DNA of 32,190 nucleotides from assembly GCA_903847385.1 (NCBI GenBank), contig CAINDO010000255.1, forward strand, positions 1 through 32,190, read 5' to 3'. Source of the DNA: an uncultured Myxococcales bacterium. GTDB lineage: Bacteria > Myxococcota_A > Bradymonadia > UBA7976 > UBA1532. Positions 15,434 to 24,720 of the stretch are shown here, piece after piece (position 1 is the stretch's first letter; the number at the start of each line of letters is the position of its first letter). The translations under genes and the position numbers were made by a program. The notes under the pieces are model-generated. The model searched no databases. It was not told the DNA's origin and worked only from the letters and a program-made list of their open reading frames with translations.

Positions 15434-17794
15434 TTGCCGCGGCCGTCTCGACGCACCGCGCGCCTCGTCGCGCTCACCTTGACGGTCGCGCTCTGCCGAA
15501 CGCCCCCCGCCGCGGCAGCGGACGCGACCGCCTGCGTGGGCGCAGACTGCGACGCCGCGCTGCCCCGCATCCGCTTCGTGCGGTTCGACGGCTCGGGGAT
15601 TCTGCGCGTGACGCAGCTGCGCGCCCGGACGGCCTTCGTCCTGGACCAGCCGGCCACGGAGGAGAACCTGGCCCGCGTGGTGGCCGCCATCGGCGACGAG
15701 CCGGGCCTCGGCGCGATCAGCCTGCGGGTGGTCCGCTCCGATCGGGACCCGGCGACGGCGGAGCTCGTCGTGAGCGTCGACGGGCGCGCACGGCGCATCA
15801 AGTCGCTGGCGCTGACGACCTCGGCCCAGGGCAAGCCCGACCCGGACGAGAGCTGGCGCCTGATCCGCCAGGCGCGCGGCGAGGAGCGCGCGCTGCTGCT
15901 CAACGAGGGCCGCCCGATGCACCCCTGGTATCTGCGGCAGGACGAGGAGATGCTTCGGCGCGCCTGGCAGCGGCGGGGCTACCGCGAGGTGGTCGTGCGG
16001 TCGGAGCTGGAGCCCGCCGGCGAGCTGGTGGACGTCGTCTTCCGCATCGCCGAGGGGCCGCGGTTCACCGTGAACTCCGTGGTGATCGACGGCCCGCGGG
16101 TGGAGACGGACGACGAGCGCGAGGCCCTCCTCGAGAAGCTTTCGACGCGCGCCGACGACGACTCGCCCGTCGTGCCCTGGCAGCTCGACCGCGACGCCCA
16201 GCGCGTCCGGCGGCACTACTGCAAACGCGGCTACGCGGAGGCGCGGGTCGAGGTCCGCCAGGCGCTGGCTGAGAAGACTCGGGTGGACGTCGGCTTCGTG
16301 GTCGTCCCCGGCGGTCTCTCGTCCATCGGCGAGGTGGTCATCGAGGGCGACGGCTTGTCTGCCAACGGCCGCAAGTCGCTGCCCGTGGCGGAGAACAAGC
16401 CCTACTGCGGCGACCTGCTCGCCGAGACGCAGGCGGCCGTCGTCGCATGGCTGCGGGACCACGGCCACCCCGACGCGGTGGTCGAGGTCGACGCGCGCTC
16501 CCTGCCCGCCACGCCCGTCGGGCCGCGTCGCGTGCGGGTGCGGATCCGGATCAGCGCCGATGCGGAGGTCAAGGTCGCCCGCATCTGGTTCGAGGGCAAC
16601 GCCAACACCCGCGAGGATGTCCTGCGGCAGCTCATGGCCGTGACCGAGGGCAACCTGTACCGCGAGCGCGACCTGCAGACGAGCGTGCAGAACCTGCTGC
16701 GAAGCGGCCTGGTGCGCCAGGCGGACGTGCAGACCATCGGCGGCGCCAATCGAGCGGAGCGCTACCTGATCTTCACCGTGGTCGAGCGCGATCCGGTCAG
16801 CATCGACCTGATCGACCAGAGCGTCACGCTCCGGAATCTGGACGTGACCAACTGGCCATCGGACTTCGACGAGCTCTCCGCCGGCGCGGCGCTCCGGGGC
16901 GCCGGGCACGAGCTGCGCGTCACCGGCCGCCCGGACAAGATCGGCCTGCGGTTCCGCAACCTCTTCCTGCACCGATACCTGCTGACCGAGGGCGAGTTCG
17001 CCTGGCGCAGCATGCTCGTCGGCGTCGAGGACGAGCAGTGGTTCGGTGCCGAGTGGGGCTTCGGTCTCAAGTTCCTGGAGAACCGGCTCGCGCTGGTGCC
17101 GTTCGTCGGCTTCGAATACACGGACCTGCCCCGGCGCGCGGTCTTCGACCCCCTGCCCCTCGCGCAGGGACAGCACCTCGGCGTGCACGCCGGCGCCACG
17201 GGCCGCGCCGACGTGAACCTGCGCGACGAGGAGCGCATCCCCTACCTGGGGGTGGACGCCAACGTGCGCTACACCCACGCGGTGCCCCCGTTGGGGAGCG
17301 AGCTCGACGGCTTCGGCGTCGACGCCCGCGCGGCGCTGAACCTGCCGCTCGGGACCAACTCGGCGGGCGCGCACTACATCCTGCGCCTCTCGGGTCGCTA
17401 CGGGCAGCTCTGGGCCGACGGCAAGGTGACCGCACATCAGCGCCTGTTCCCGGAGATCCGTGGCTACGAGAGCGACGCCATCGGCGTGCCGTTCGAGGGC
17501 ACGGGCAAGAACGACGGCGGCCTGCTCGGCGGCGAGCGCGTGCTCGCCTCGGCGGTGGAGTTCCGCATCCCCATCCGGCCGCTGCGCCGCAACGCCATCG
17601 CGCCCTTCATGGACGCCGCCAGCGTGGCCGGAAAGGACGAGCCGCTGATGGACCGCCTGCACCTGGCCGCCGGCGCCGCCTACTACTTCAGCTTCTTCAC
17701 CGAGCGCCTCGAAGGTTTCGTCTACGGGGCCGTACCCTTCGAGACGAAGTCCGCGTGGCGCGTGTTCGGGGCCGGGGTCGGCGGCAACTTCTGA
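15434..17794 (+). CDS. Omp85-family outer-membrane protein (BamA/TamA-like)
   Basis: The protein has 786 residues. The TTG at 15434 is chosen because it includes the Arg-rich start of the signal peptide (RPSRRTARLVALTL, cleavage near AAAADA). A clear Shine-Dalgarno is lacking, so translation may depend on termination of the HEAT gene four bases upstream. Five POTRA-like modules can be traced to about residue 455; the last is the clearest (VARIWFEGNANTREDVL ... LLRSGLVRQADVQ). The barrel follows, with the conserved loop-6 motif RGY at 676-678 and a terminal aromatic residue (GGNF). Omp85 proteins insert beta barrels into the outer membrane or translocate polypeptides. The barrel region (about 330 residues) is somewhat shorter than in standard BamA, so a specialised paralogue rather than the housekeeping BamA is possible. 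Confidence 0.88.
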   Translation: MPRPSRRTARLVALTLTVALCRTPPAAAADATACVGADCDAALPRIRFVRFDGSGILRVTQLRARTAFVLDQPATEENLARVVAAIGDEPGLGAISLRVVRSDRDPATAELVVSVDGRARRIKSLALTTSAQGKPDPDESWRLIRQARGEERALLLNEGRPMHPWYLRQDEEMLRRAWQRRGYREVVVRSELEPAGELVDVVFRIAEGPRFTVNSVVIDGPRVETDDEREALLEKLSTRADDDSPVVPWQLDRDAQRVRRHYCKRGYAEARVEVRQALAEKTRVDVGFVVVPGGLSSIGEVVIEGDGLSANGRKSLPVAENKPYCGDLLAETQAAVVAWLRDHGHPDAVVEVDARSLPATPVGPRRVRVRIRISADAEVKVARIWFEGNANTREDVLRQLMAVTEGNLYRERDLQTSVQNLLRSGLVRQADVQTIGGANRAERYLIFTVVERDPVSIDLIDQSVTLRNLDVTNWPSDFDELSAGAALRGAGHELRVTGRPDKIGLRFRNLFLHRYLLTEGEFAWRSMLVGVEDEQWFGAEWGFGLKFLENRLALVPFVGFEYTDLPRRAVFDPLPLAQGQHLGVHAGATGRADVNLRDEERIPYLGVDANVRYTHAVPPLGSELDGFGVDARAALNLPLGTNSAGAHYILRLSGRYGQLWADGKVTAHQRLFPEIRGYESDAIGVPFEGTGKNDGGLLGGERVLASAVEFRIPIRPLRRNAIAPFMDAASVAGKDEPLMDRLHLAAGAAYYFSFFTERLEGFVYGAVPFETKSAWRVFGAGVGGNF

Positions 17795-18117
17795 CCGTCC
17801 TGCTCGGCCTGCGCGACGGCCAGCTCACGCACCACGATGGTGAGCTGGTCCTCCACGGTCTTCTGTCCCAGGTACAGATTGAAGACCAGGAACAGCAGCA
17901 CGACGATGCTCAGGTAGAACACCAGGTCCACACCGCGGCCGACGCCCACCAGATGTGCGGCCACATTGGACAGGTCCGGGAAGAGCGCGAACACGATGAT
18001 GAGCAGGAACACCGCCATCATCGCCAGCTTCTGCATCGGCCGCTTGCGGGCGGCGACGACGAAGTAGAACAGCAGCGCCAGGCTGCAGCCCACCAGGATG
18101 ACCTTGATCCACAACAT
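17722..18117 (-). CDS. DUF2304 family small membrane protein
   Basis: The protein has 131 residues. ATG 18117 has GAGGAG five bases upstream. Three hydrophobic helices are visible: about 3-22 (VILVGCSLALLFYFVV), 31-50 (LAMMAVFLLIIVFALFPDL) and 64-84 (LVFYLSIVVLLFLVFNLYLG). They are followed by a short soluble helix and a Pro-rich tail. The pattern, including the FPDLSN turn between helices 2 and 3, matches DUF2304 proteins, which are often found with polyprenyl-phosphate glycosyltransferases. Here it follows a YfhO-like gene by 18 bases, again pointing to envelope glycoconjugate work. The last 73 bases overlap the 3' end of the Omp85 gene on the other strand, so its tail evolves under antisense constraint. 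Confidence 0.85.
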   Translation of the reverse strand: MLWIKVILVGCSLALLFYFVVAARKRPMQKLAMMAVFLLIIVFALFPDLSNVAAHLVGVGRGVDLVFYLSIVVLLFLVFNLYLGQKTVEDQLTIVVRELAVAQAEQDGQKLPPTPAPNTRHADFVSKGTAP

Positions 18118-18135
18118 GGTGACTCCTCGGCCGGC

Positions 18136-20316
18136 TCAGGCCCTCGGGCTCGATGAACGCCGGCGGGCGGTCGCCACGGCCGCGAGCACACCCAGCCAGC
18201 ACATCGCCCACAGCGCAAACGCCGGGCGCACGCCCCGCGGCGCATAGACCATTTCGACCACGTGTTTCCCGGCCGGGACGAACACGCCGCGGAACAGGTG
18301 GTCGAGGGGGAAAACCTCCGCAGGCGCCGCGTCGACCGTCGCCTGCCAACCCGGCGCCCAAGCCTCGGCGACGCCGACGACGCCCGGCGCCGGCGCGCTG
18401 ACCTCGAACCGCAGGACGTTGCGCTCGGCCGTCAAGAGGCGGGCGGGCACGGGGGCCTGCGCGCCCTTCAGCGCTTCAATCGCCTTCCGCGTCTCGGGCG
18501 GAAGCGAGGCCCGCTCGAGGACGGGCGACCGCCCCTGCGCCACGGCCGCCAGCGACTCGTTCTCCGTCGCGACGACACTCGCCTTGGGGTACCACATCGC
18601 CCGGGCGATGGCCCGCGGGAGCTCCCAGACGCCCGGGCCGCGGGCGATCAGGGCCTCCTTGCCCTTGAGGGTTTTGCGCAGCTTGCCCGCCGCCCCGCCG
18701 GCCACCCACTTCACGTTGGCGGCACGCAGGAGCGGCGCCGAGGTCCGCGCCTTCTTCTGGTAGGCGTCGTAGCGGCGGCTGACGAAGGTGCTGTAGCGCC
18801 CGAAGAGGTCGCGCACCTCGAGGCGCGTGCCCGGGCGGAACTGGAAGAACTCGTCGTCCGCCACCCGGTAGGCGTCGCGCACCCCCTTCAGCTCGAGCAG
18901 CCTGGGGTCTTTCTGAAGGTTCGGCGCGGGCTGCGAGATGGCGAAGATGCCCCGCTGCTGGTAGCCGTAGTCGGCGAGCAGCGCGACGAAGAACAGCGGC
19001 ACGGCGAGTCGCCGCGCGGTCGGCGGCCCCAGGAAGACCATCAGGCACGCGGTCGCCACCGCCAGGAACAGACCGGTGTTGAAGACCATCGCCCAGTCGG
19101 CGGCAAAGGGCACGGCGGCCCCCCAGGCCAGCCATGTGAGGCCGACGGCGGCGGCGAGCCGGCGCGTCCGGATGCGGCGTCCCGCCGGGTCGTCCACGGT
19201 CTCGGTCAGCGCGCCGAGGCCCCGCGCGGCGAGCAGGATGATCACGAAGGAAACGCCGAACAGGTAGCCCTCCGAGATGCGCCAGAGCTTGAACGTCGGC
19301 ACGTTGCGCACCAGGAACGGCAGAATCGGTGTGTTTCCGCCGCATGCGAGCACGAACACGAACGCCGCCGAGAGCGCCAGGACGATGTGCTCCGGGCTCG
19401 GTCGTCGCAGCACGGCGAACACCGCCAGCATGAACACCGCGCCGCCCACGTACTGCATGGAAAGATCATTGATTTCAAGCAGATGCGGCGCGAAGAGGTG
19501 CACGGACTCCCACCCGGTGATGGACGAGCGCAGGACCTCGCCGAGGCCCATGTCCTGCCGCACGGAGAGCGACATCCACCCCCCGGCGGCCAGCAGCATG
19601 GGCAGCGTGAGGCCGAGCGTGACGGCCAGTCCCGTGCCCACCGACCCGCCGACACGCGCCAGGAACCGACCCGCGGCCGGCGCCGCCCGCGCGCCCGACA
19701 CGATCAGGAGCACACCCAACGGCGCCACCGTGAGGATGCCGCGCACCGCCGTCGGCGGATGGCCCGCCAGCAGGGCCATGGCCGTGACGACACCGAGCTT
19801 GCCGCCCGTGCGCCAGCTCGGACGCTCCAGCGCGTCGCGCATGGTCAGGTAGAGCCAGGGGATCCAGATGGCCGGCCACAGCGCCGCCGAGTCCTTGGAC
19901 TTGGCGAACCGCGCGCAGAGCATGATGGCCACGCCGCCGAACGCCCGGACCCAGGGCGGCAACGCCTCGCGCTGGAGAATCCGGTGCATGCCCAGCGCCG
20001 CGACGACGAAGTGCATCACCGAGCTGAACATCACGATCCACGGCCCGGTGCCCAGGATCGGGATGCCCAGCCAGGCGACCCAGTTCAGCGGATAGAGGAC
20101 CCCCGTCTGGGGGTCGCCCAGGAAGTCGTACCCGCCCTTCTCGAAGGGGTTCCATAAGGGCAGCTCGGCGTCGGCCAGGGCGAGGGCCGGGAAGACCCGG
20201 TCGCCCCAGTGCTCGCGGACGGCGTCCCAGCCCAGAAAGCGCCCCTGCCACCAGAACACGGGGTGCATGGCCAGAACGACCGCCGCGTAGGCGAGCCCCA
20301 GCAGCAGCCAGCGCAC
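18136..20316 (-). CDS. YfhO-like polytopic membrane protein
   Basis: The protein has 726 residues. The start is GTG 20316, 44 bases after the upstream stop; no clear Shine-Dalgarno was found. An N-terminal helix is followed by a periplasmic loop (FLGWDAVREHWGDRVFPAL ... NPFEKGGYDFLGDPQTGVLYPLN) typical of the YfhO / GT-C-like family. About ten further hydrophobic helices run to about residue 430. A large soluble C-terminal domain (about 450-700) follows, then a final helix and an Arg/Ser tail. YfhO proteins in Gram-positive bacteria help glycosylate lipoteichoic acid. In a Gram-negative the acceptor is unknown, and transfer of a sugar from a lipid carrier outside the inner membrane is the likely reaction. 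The DUF2304 gene immediately downstream fits this view. Confidence 0.85.
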   Translation of the reverse strand: MRWLLLGLAYAAVVLAMHPVFWWQGRFLGWDAVREHWGDRVFPALALADAELPLWNPFEKGGYDFLGDPQTGVLYPLNWVAWLGIPILGTGPWIVMFSSVMHFVVAALGMHRILQREALPPWVRAFGGVAIMLCARFAKSKDSAALWPAIWIPWLYLTMRDALERPSWRTGGKLGVVTAMALLAGHPPTAVRGILTVAPLGVLLIVSGARAAPAAGRFLARVGGSVGTGLAVTLGLTLPMLLAAGGWMSLSVRQDMGLGEVLRSSITGWESVHLFAPHLLEINDLSMQYVGGAVFMLAVFAVLRRPSPEHIVLALSAAFVFVLACGGNTPILPFLVRNVPTFKLWRISEGYLFGVSFVIILLAARGLGALTETVDDPAGRRIRTRRLAAAVGLTWLAWGAAVPFAADWAMVFNTGLFLAVATACLMVFLGPPTARRLAVPLFFVALLADYGYQQRGIFAISQPAPNLQKDPRLLELKGVRDAYRVADDEFFQFRPGTRLEVRDLFGRYSTFVSRRYDAYQKKARTSAPLLRAANVKWVAGGAAGKLRKTLKGKEALIARGPGVWELPRAIARAMWYPKASVVATENESLAAVAQGRSPVLERASLPPETRKAIEALKGAQAPVPARLLTAERNVLRFEVSAPAPGVVGVAEAWAPGWQATVDAAPAEVFPLDHLFRGVFVPAGKHVVEMVYAPRGVRPAFALWAMCWLGVLAAVATARRRSSSPRA

Positions 20317-20360
20317 GGCGGGCCGCGTCGTCTGCTGGCGCAGGCCCTCGACGAACGCGC

Positions 20361-21328
<968 letters not shown>

Positions 21329-21332
<4 letters not shown>

Positions 21333-22351
21333 GCGCTCACCTCACCGGCGGCCGGGAGGGCCGCGATCAGGGCTTCCGTGTACTGAGTCGTGCTGGACTT
21401 GCCGCCCAGGTCGCCCGTGCGGACCTCGCCGGCGCCGAGCACGCGGTCGACGGCGACCTCGATGCGGCGCGCGGCGACGTTCTCGCCGATGTGTCGCAGC
21501 ATCATGCAGGCGGAGAGCAGCAGCGCCGTCGGGTTGGCCTTGTTCTGCCCGGCGATGTCCGGCGCCGAGCCGTGGACCGCCTCGAAGACGGCGGCGGTGT
21601 CGCCGATGTTCGCCCCCGGCACGACGCCGAGACCGCCGACGAGCCCCGAGCACAGGTCGCTCAGGATGTCGCCGTAGAGGTTCTCCATGAGCAGCACGTC
21701 GAACTGCGTCGGGTCGAGCACGAGCTGCATGGCGCAGTCGTCGATGGGCATCTCCTCGACCTGCAGGAACGGATAGTCCGCCGCGACCTGCCGGCAGGCC
21801 TGCAGGAACAGGCCGTCGCTCAGCTTCATCACGGACGCCTTGTGCACGACGGTGATGCGCCGCCGGCCGCGCCAGCGCGCGTACTCGAAGGCGTACTTCG
21901 CGATGCGGCGGCTGGCGCCCTCGGTGATGATCTTCAGGGCCTCGACGACGCCGGGGATGACCTCGTGCTCGCGGCCGGCGTACAGGCCCTCGGTGTTCTC
22001 GCGGAACACGACGAGGTCGACGCCCTCGTGGCGCGTCTTCACGCCGGAGAGCGTGTTCACCGGGCGCAGGCTCACGTACAGGTCGAGCGCTTTGCGCAGG
22101 CCGACGTTCACGCTGGTGAAGCCCTTGCCCACGGGTGTGGTGATGGGGCCTTTCAGGGCGACGCGATGGCGCTTCACGGCGTCGAGCATCTCGGGGGGCA
22201 GCGTGGGCTTGCCCTTCTCCACGGCGGCGAGGCCGGCCGGGTGCTCGAGCCACCGGATCTGGACACCGGTGGCCTCGACGACCCGAACCGTCGCCTGAGT
22301 CACCTCGGGACCGATGCCGTCACCGGGCAGCAGGACGATGTCGTAGGGCAT
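21329..22351 (-). CDS. NAD-type isocitrate dehydrogenase (IDH3-like)
   Basis: The protein has 340 residues from ATG 22351, with GGAG nine bases upstream. The complete active site can be read: LLPGDGIGPEV, the isocitrate-type substrate loop S80-x-N82-x-x-LR86, Arg118 and Tyr124 in RENTEGLYAGREHE, Lys171 in VHKASVMK, and Asp228/Asp232 in NLYGDILSDL. The cofactor segment HGSAPDIAG and NPTALLLSA are also intact. The S-x-N-x-x-LR loop favours isocitrate over isopropylmalate, and the length and motif spacing resemble the homo- or hetero-oligomeric IDH3 group rather than long bacterial NADP-IDH. It should make 2-oxoglutarate, CO2 and NADH in the TCA cycle. The stop overlaps the start of the divergent paralogue. 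Homoisocitrate cannot be excluded. Confidence 0.88.
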
Positions 22352-22374
22352 GGGCAGACACTCCAGGGAGGGCG

Positions 22375-22908
22375 TCAGGGGGCGTTGAGCGGGCGGCCGA
22401 GGCGCAGGCACCGTTGGCCACCGGGATAGCGGGTGTCGGCGTCCGGGCGGGGCTCGAAGCCCTCGCTGCGGAACAGCGCGGCCGCGGCCAGGTTGTCGTC
22501 GGCCACGGAGAGCTCGGCGCGGTGCGAGAAGGCCACGGGCGCCAGCGCGCCGGCCTGCCGCAGGGCACAGCGCAAAAGCGCGCGCCCGATGCCGCGGCGG
22601 CGCCAGGCAGGATCGACGACGAGGGCGACGACGTCCGCGACGGGGCTCGCGCCGGCCAGCCCGGGGCCCTGCACGAAGGCCCACATCACGAAGCCGACGC
22701 GGGACCCCTCGACACAGGCCAGGACGGTGGTCACCCCGGCGTGGTCGAACCAGCCGCCGAGGATGCCCTCGTAGTGGCCGAGCCGGGCGAAGGCCTCGGC
22801 CGCGGCCATGCAGACATAGTCGCGATCCGACCGGCCCGCGGGGCGCAGCTCCACGGCCACCAGGGCCTCGGGCGGAAGAGCGGGCAGTTCGTGCACGGGG
22901 GCCAACAC
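22375..22908 (-). CDS. GNAT family N-acetyltransferase
   Basis: The protein has about 177 residues. The GNAT core is clear: VVALVVDPAWRRRGIGRALLRCALR contains the acetyl-CoA pyrophosphate loop R-R-x-G-x-G/R. It is followed by LSVADDNLAAAALFRSEGFEPRP, the usual motif B with the F-x-S-x-GF element. A preceding strand (VGFVMWAFVQGPG) completes the fold. The start is uncertain: GTG 22908, GTG 22896 and TTG 22917 are all possible and none has a clear Shine-Dalgarno. The acetylated substrate cannot be predicted. It lies 23 bases upstream of the isocitrate dehydrogenase gene and may head that operon. About 90 bases separate it from the divergent glutamine amidotransferase gene. Confidence 0.8.
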   Translation of the reverse strand: MLAPVHELPALPPEALVAVELRPAGRSDRDYVCMAAAEAFARLGHYEGILGGWFDHAGVTTVLACVEGSRVGFVMWAFVQGPGLAGASPVADVVALVVDPAWRRRGIGRALLRCALRQAGALAPVAFSHRAELSVADDNLAAAALFRSEGFEPRPDADTRYPGGQRCLRLGRPLNAP

Positions 22909-22995
22909 GCGCGCCAAAATACCCGGGAAGCCGCCGATTGCAAGGCCCGCGCACGTGCCCGTTGCCCACGGGATGCGACGGCGTAGGATGACCCC

Positions 22996-23787
22996 ATGTG
23001 CGAGCTCCTCGGCATGAGCGCCAACGTCCCCACGGACATCTGTTTCAGCTTCACGGGGCTGATGCAGCGCGGCGGCCGCACGGGCCCCCACCGCGACGGT
23101 TGGGGCATCGCGTTCTACGAGGGCCGGGGCTGCCGGGTCTTCCACGACCCGCGCCCCAGCGCCGACTCCGAGATCGCGGCGCTCATCCACCGCTACCCGA
23201 TCAAGAGCGGCATCGTCGTCAGCCACATCCGCAAGGCGACCCACGGCAAGGTCTGCCTGGAGAATACCCACCCCTTCGTCCGTGAGCTCTGGGGCCGCAT
23301 GTGGACCTTCGCCCACAACGGCAAGCTGGCCAACGCGCGGCGCCTGCCCCTGGGCGCGTTCCGGCCCGTCGGCGACACGGACAGCGAGCGGGCGTTCTGC
23401 TTCATGCTCGGTCGCATCCAGGCGCGGTTCCCCCGCCCGCCCGCCAAGCCGGAGCCCCTGTGGCGCCTGATCGCCGAGCTGTGCGCCGAGCTGCGCGCCA
23501 TGGGCACGTTCAACCTGCTGCTCTCGGACAGCCGCCACCTGTACGCCCACTGCACGACGCATCTGTGCTGGCTCACGCGCCGCGCCCCCTTCGGCCGGGC
23601 GCAGCTCATCGACGCCGAGATGCTCGTGGACTTCGAACGCGAGACGACCCCGAACGACATCGTGACGGTCATCGCCACGCGCCCCCTGACCGCCGACGAG
23701 CCGTGGCACGTGATGCAGCCCGGCGAGCTCCAGATCTTCATCGACGGCCTGCCCCAGACCGGGCCGGCCGCGGAGGCCCACACATGA
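22996..23787 (+). CDS. yafJ: YafJ-like class II glutamine amidotransferase
   Basis: The protein has 263 residues. ATG 22996 is followed directly by the catalytic Cys2 ([10 protein letters not shown]), so the start is fixed by function; AGGA lies about eight bases upstream. Class II (Ntn) amidotransferase motifs follow in order: [26 protein letters not shown], the oxyanion FAHNGKL, and GDTDSERAF. Such domains hydrolyse glutamine and pass ammonia to an acceptor. YafJ-type proteins are stand-alone and their acceptor is generally unclear. The C-terminus contains no synthetase domain. It is coupled by a four-base overlap to a small unrecognised gene, which may be its partner. Confidence 0.93.
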   Translation: MCELLGMSANVPTDICFSFTGLMQRGGRTGPHRDGWGIAFYEGRGCRVFHDPRPSADSEIAALIHRYPIKSGIVVSHIRKATHGKVCLENTHPFVRELWGRMWTFAHNGKLANARRLPLGAFRPVGDTDSERAFCFMLGRIQARFPRPPAKPEPLWRLIAELCAELRAMGTFNLLLSDSRHLYAHCTTHLCWLTRRAPFGRAQLIDAEMLVDFERETTPNDIVTVIATRPLTADEPWHVMQPGELQIFIDGLPQTGPAAEAHT

Positions 23788-24176
23788 AACTCCTCACCGG
23801 TACTTTCCATCTCGAGTTCCAGGGCCAGAAGTGCGCCTGCCCCATGGCCGGCGTACGCGACGGCGACGGCAACGTCGAGGTCGCCATCGGCACGCCCTTC
23901 GGGCTGCGCCGCGTTCAGGCCCGGCTCGGCGCCGACCTGCGGCTTCTGACGGCCCACACCTTCGCCTTCGACTACGAGTCCGGGCAGGTCACGCGCTTCG
24001 AGCTGAACATCGAGGGCGGCATGCACGCCTCGAAGCCCCGCACGTTCGAGGGCACGGCCAGCGGGCCGGGGCTCGCGGGTCAGTGGACGGTCACGGACCT
24101 CTCGGGCGGCCCCGACGAGGCCGACGATGCCGCCAGCGCCCTGCAGGCCTTCGGTCGCGCGCCCGACAAGGCGTGA
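23784..24176 (+). CDS. Small protein of unknown function coupled to the amidotransferase
   Basis: The protein has 130 residues. ATG 23784 overlaps the amidotransferase stop (ATGA). It has no signal peptide or membrane helix, so it should be cytoplasmic. The N-terminal part alternates like a small beta sandwich or barrel ([62 protein letters not shown]). The C-terminus is an acidic helix. CACP at about 17-20 gives two close Cys. I do not recognise a family. The strict coupling argues for a shared complex or pathway with the YafJ protein. Confidence 0.65.
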   Translation: MKLLTGTFHLEFQGQKCACPMAGVRDGDGNVEVAIGTPFGLRRVQARLGADLRLLTAHTFAFDYESGQVTRFELNIEGGMHASKPRTFEGTASGPGLAGQWTVTDLSGGPDEADDAASALQAFGRAPDKA

Positions 24177-24191
24177 CCGCCCGAGGCCCGT

Positions 24192-24668
24192 TCAGTCCGG
24201 TTCGTCGCCCTTCCGGCGTTTGTCTTCCATGAGCTTGGGCTCGGAGACCTCGGCGGCCTCGGACATGTCCTGGTGGATCGCCGAGGCGATGATGCGCTCG
24301 GTCAGCGCGTCCAGGTGCTGGCGCAGAACCTGGGAGAGCTCCTGGAACTCGGGCCACAGCGTCTCGTCCACGAAGCGCCGCGACACACGGGCCTGCAGCG
24401 TCGTGTAGCGCTGGCCGCGGTAGCGGTACGGTTCGATGCCGTAGCGGCGGCACAGGGCCACGAACAGCTTGCGCGCCCAAGCGTCCGGCAGGGAGAACTT
24501 GTACTCGACCGGCGGGTCTTCCTTCGCGGTCGAGTCCAGGCGGGCCTGAATGCGGCGCCGCGCCTCGGCCGCGGCCTCGCGCTCACCGGGCGTCGTCGCG
24601 CCGGCGAAGAGCGCCTCGATCCGGCGGAGCTTCTCCAGCAGTCGCTGTTCTTCGTCGTGCGCACTCAT
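24192..24668 (-). CDS. DUF2786-like protein
   Basis: The protein has 158 residues from ATG 24668; an ATG at 24686 would add six residues, and neither has a clear Shine-Dalgarno. The N-terminal about 45 residues (LLEKLRRIEALFAGATTPGEREAAAEAR) match the helical DUF2786 pattern, which has a lysine/arginine-rich first helix and an ATxGE-R-AA turn. The middle (FSLPDAWARKLFVALCRRYGIEPYRYRGQRYTTLQARV) and the helical region to about residue 140 look like the companion domain often found with it. The tail is charged. No enzyme motif is visible. It follows the kinase gene on the same strand by 52 bases and is probably the last gene of the sppA operon, ending 15 bases from a convergent stop. Confidence 0.75.
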   Translation of the reverse strand: MSAHDEEQRLLEKLRRIEALFAGATTPGEREAAAEARRRIQARLDSTAKEDPPVEYKFSLPDAWARKLFVALCRRYGIEPYRYRGQRYTTLQARVSRRFVDETLWPEFQELSQVLRQHLDALTERIIASAIHQDMSEAAEVSEPKLMEDKRRKGDEPD

Positions 24669-24720
24669 GGCCGGTACGGGTAGCATTGCCCCCGGCGGGC
24701 GGTGAAGTTTTTCGCCGCCC

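Noticed and set aside
15317..17662. Minus-strand open frame of 781 codons opposite the Omp85 gene
   Set aside because: It is a shadow frame; the plus strand has POTRA and barrel motifs.
18262..20157. Plus-strand open frame of 631 codons opposite the YfhO-like gene
   Set aside because: It is Arg/His/Gly-rich with no hydrophobic or catalytic pattern. The minus strand encodes a typical polytopic membrane protein.
22909..23781. Upstream extension of the GNAT frame across the amidotransferase gene
   Set aside because: It lies antisense to yafJ, whose active site is unambiguous. The GNAT fold needs only the part below about 22908.
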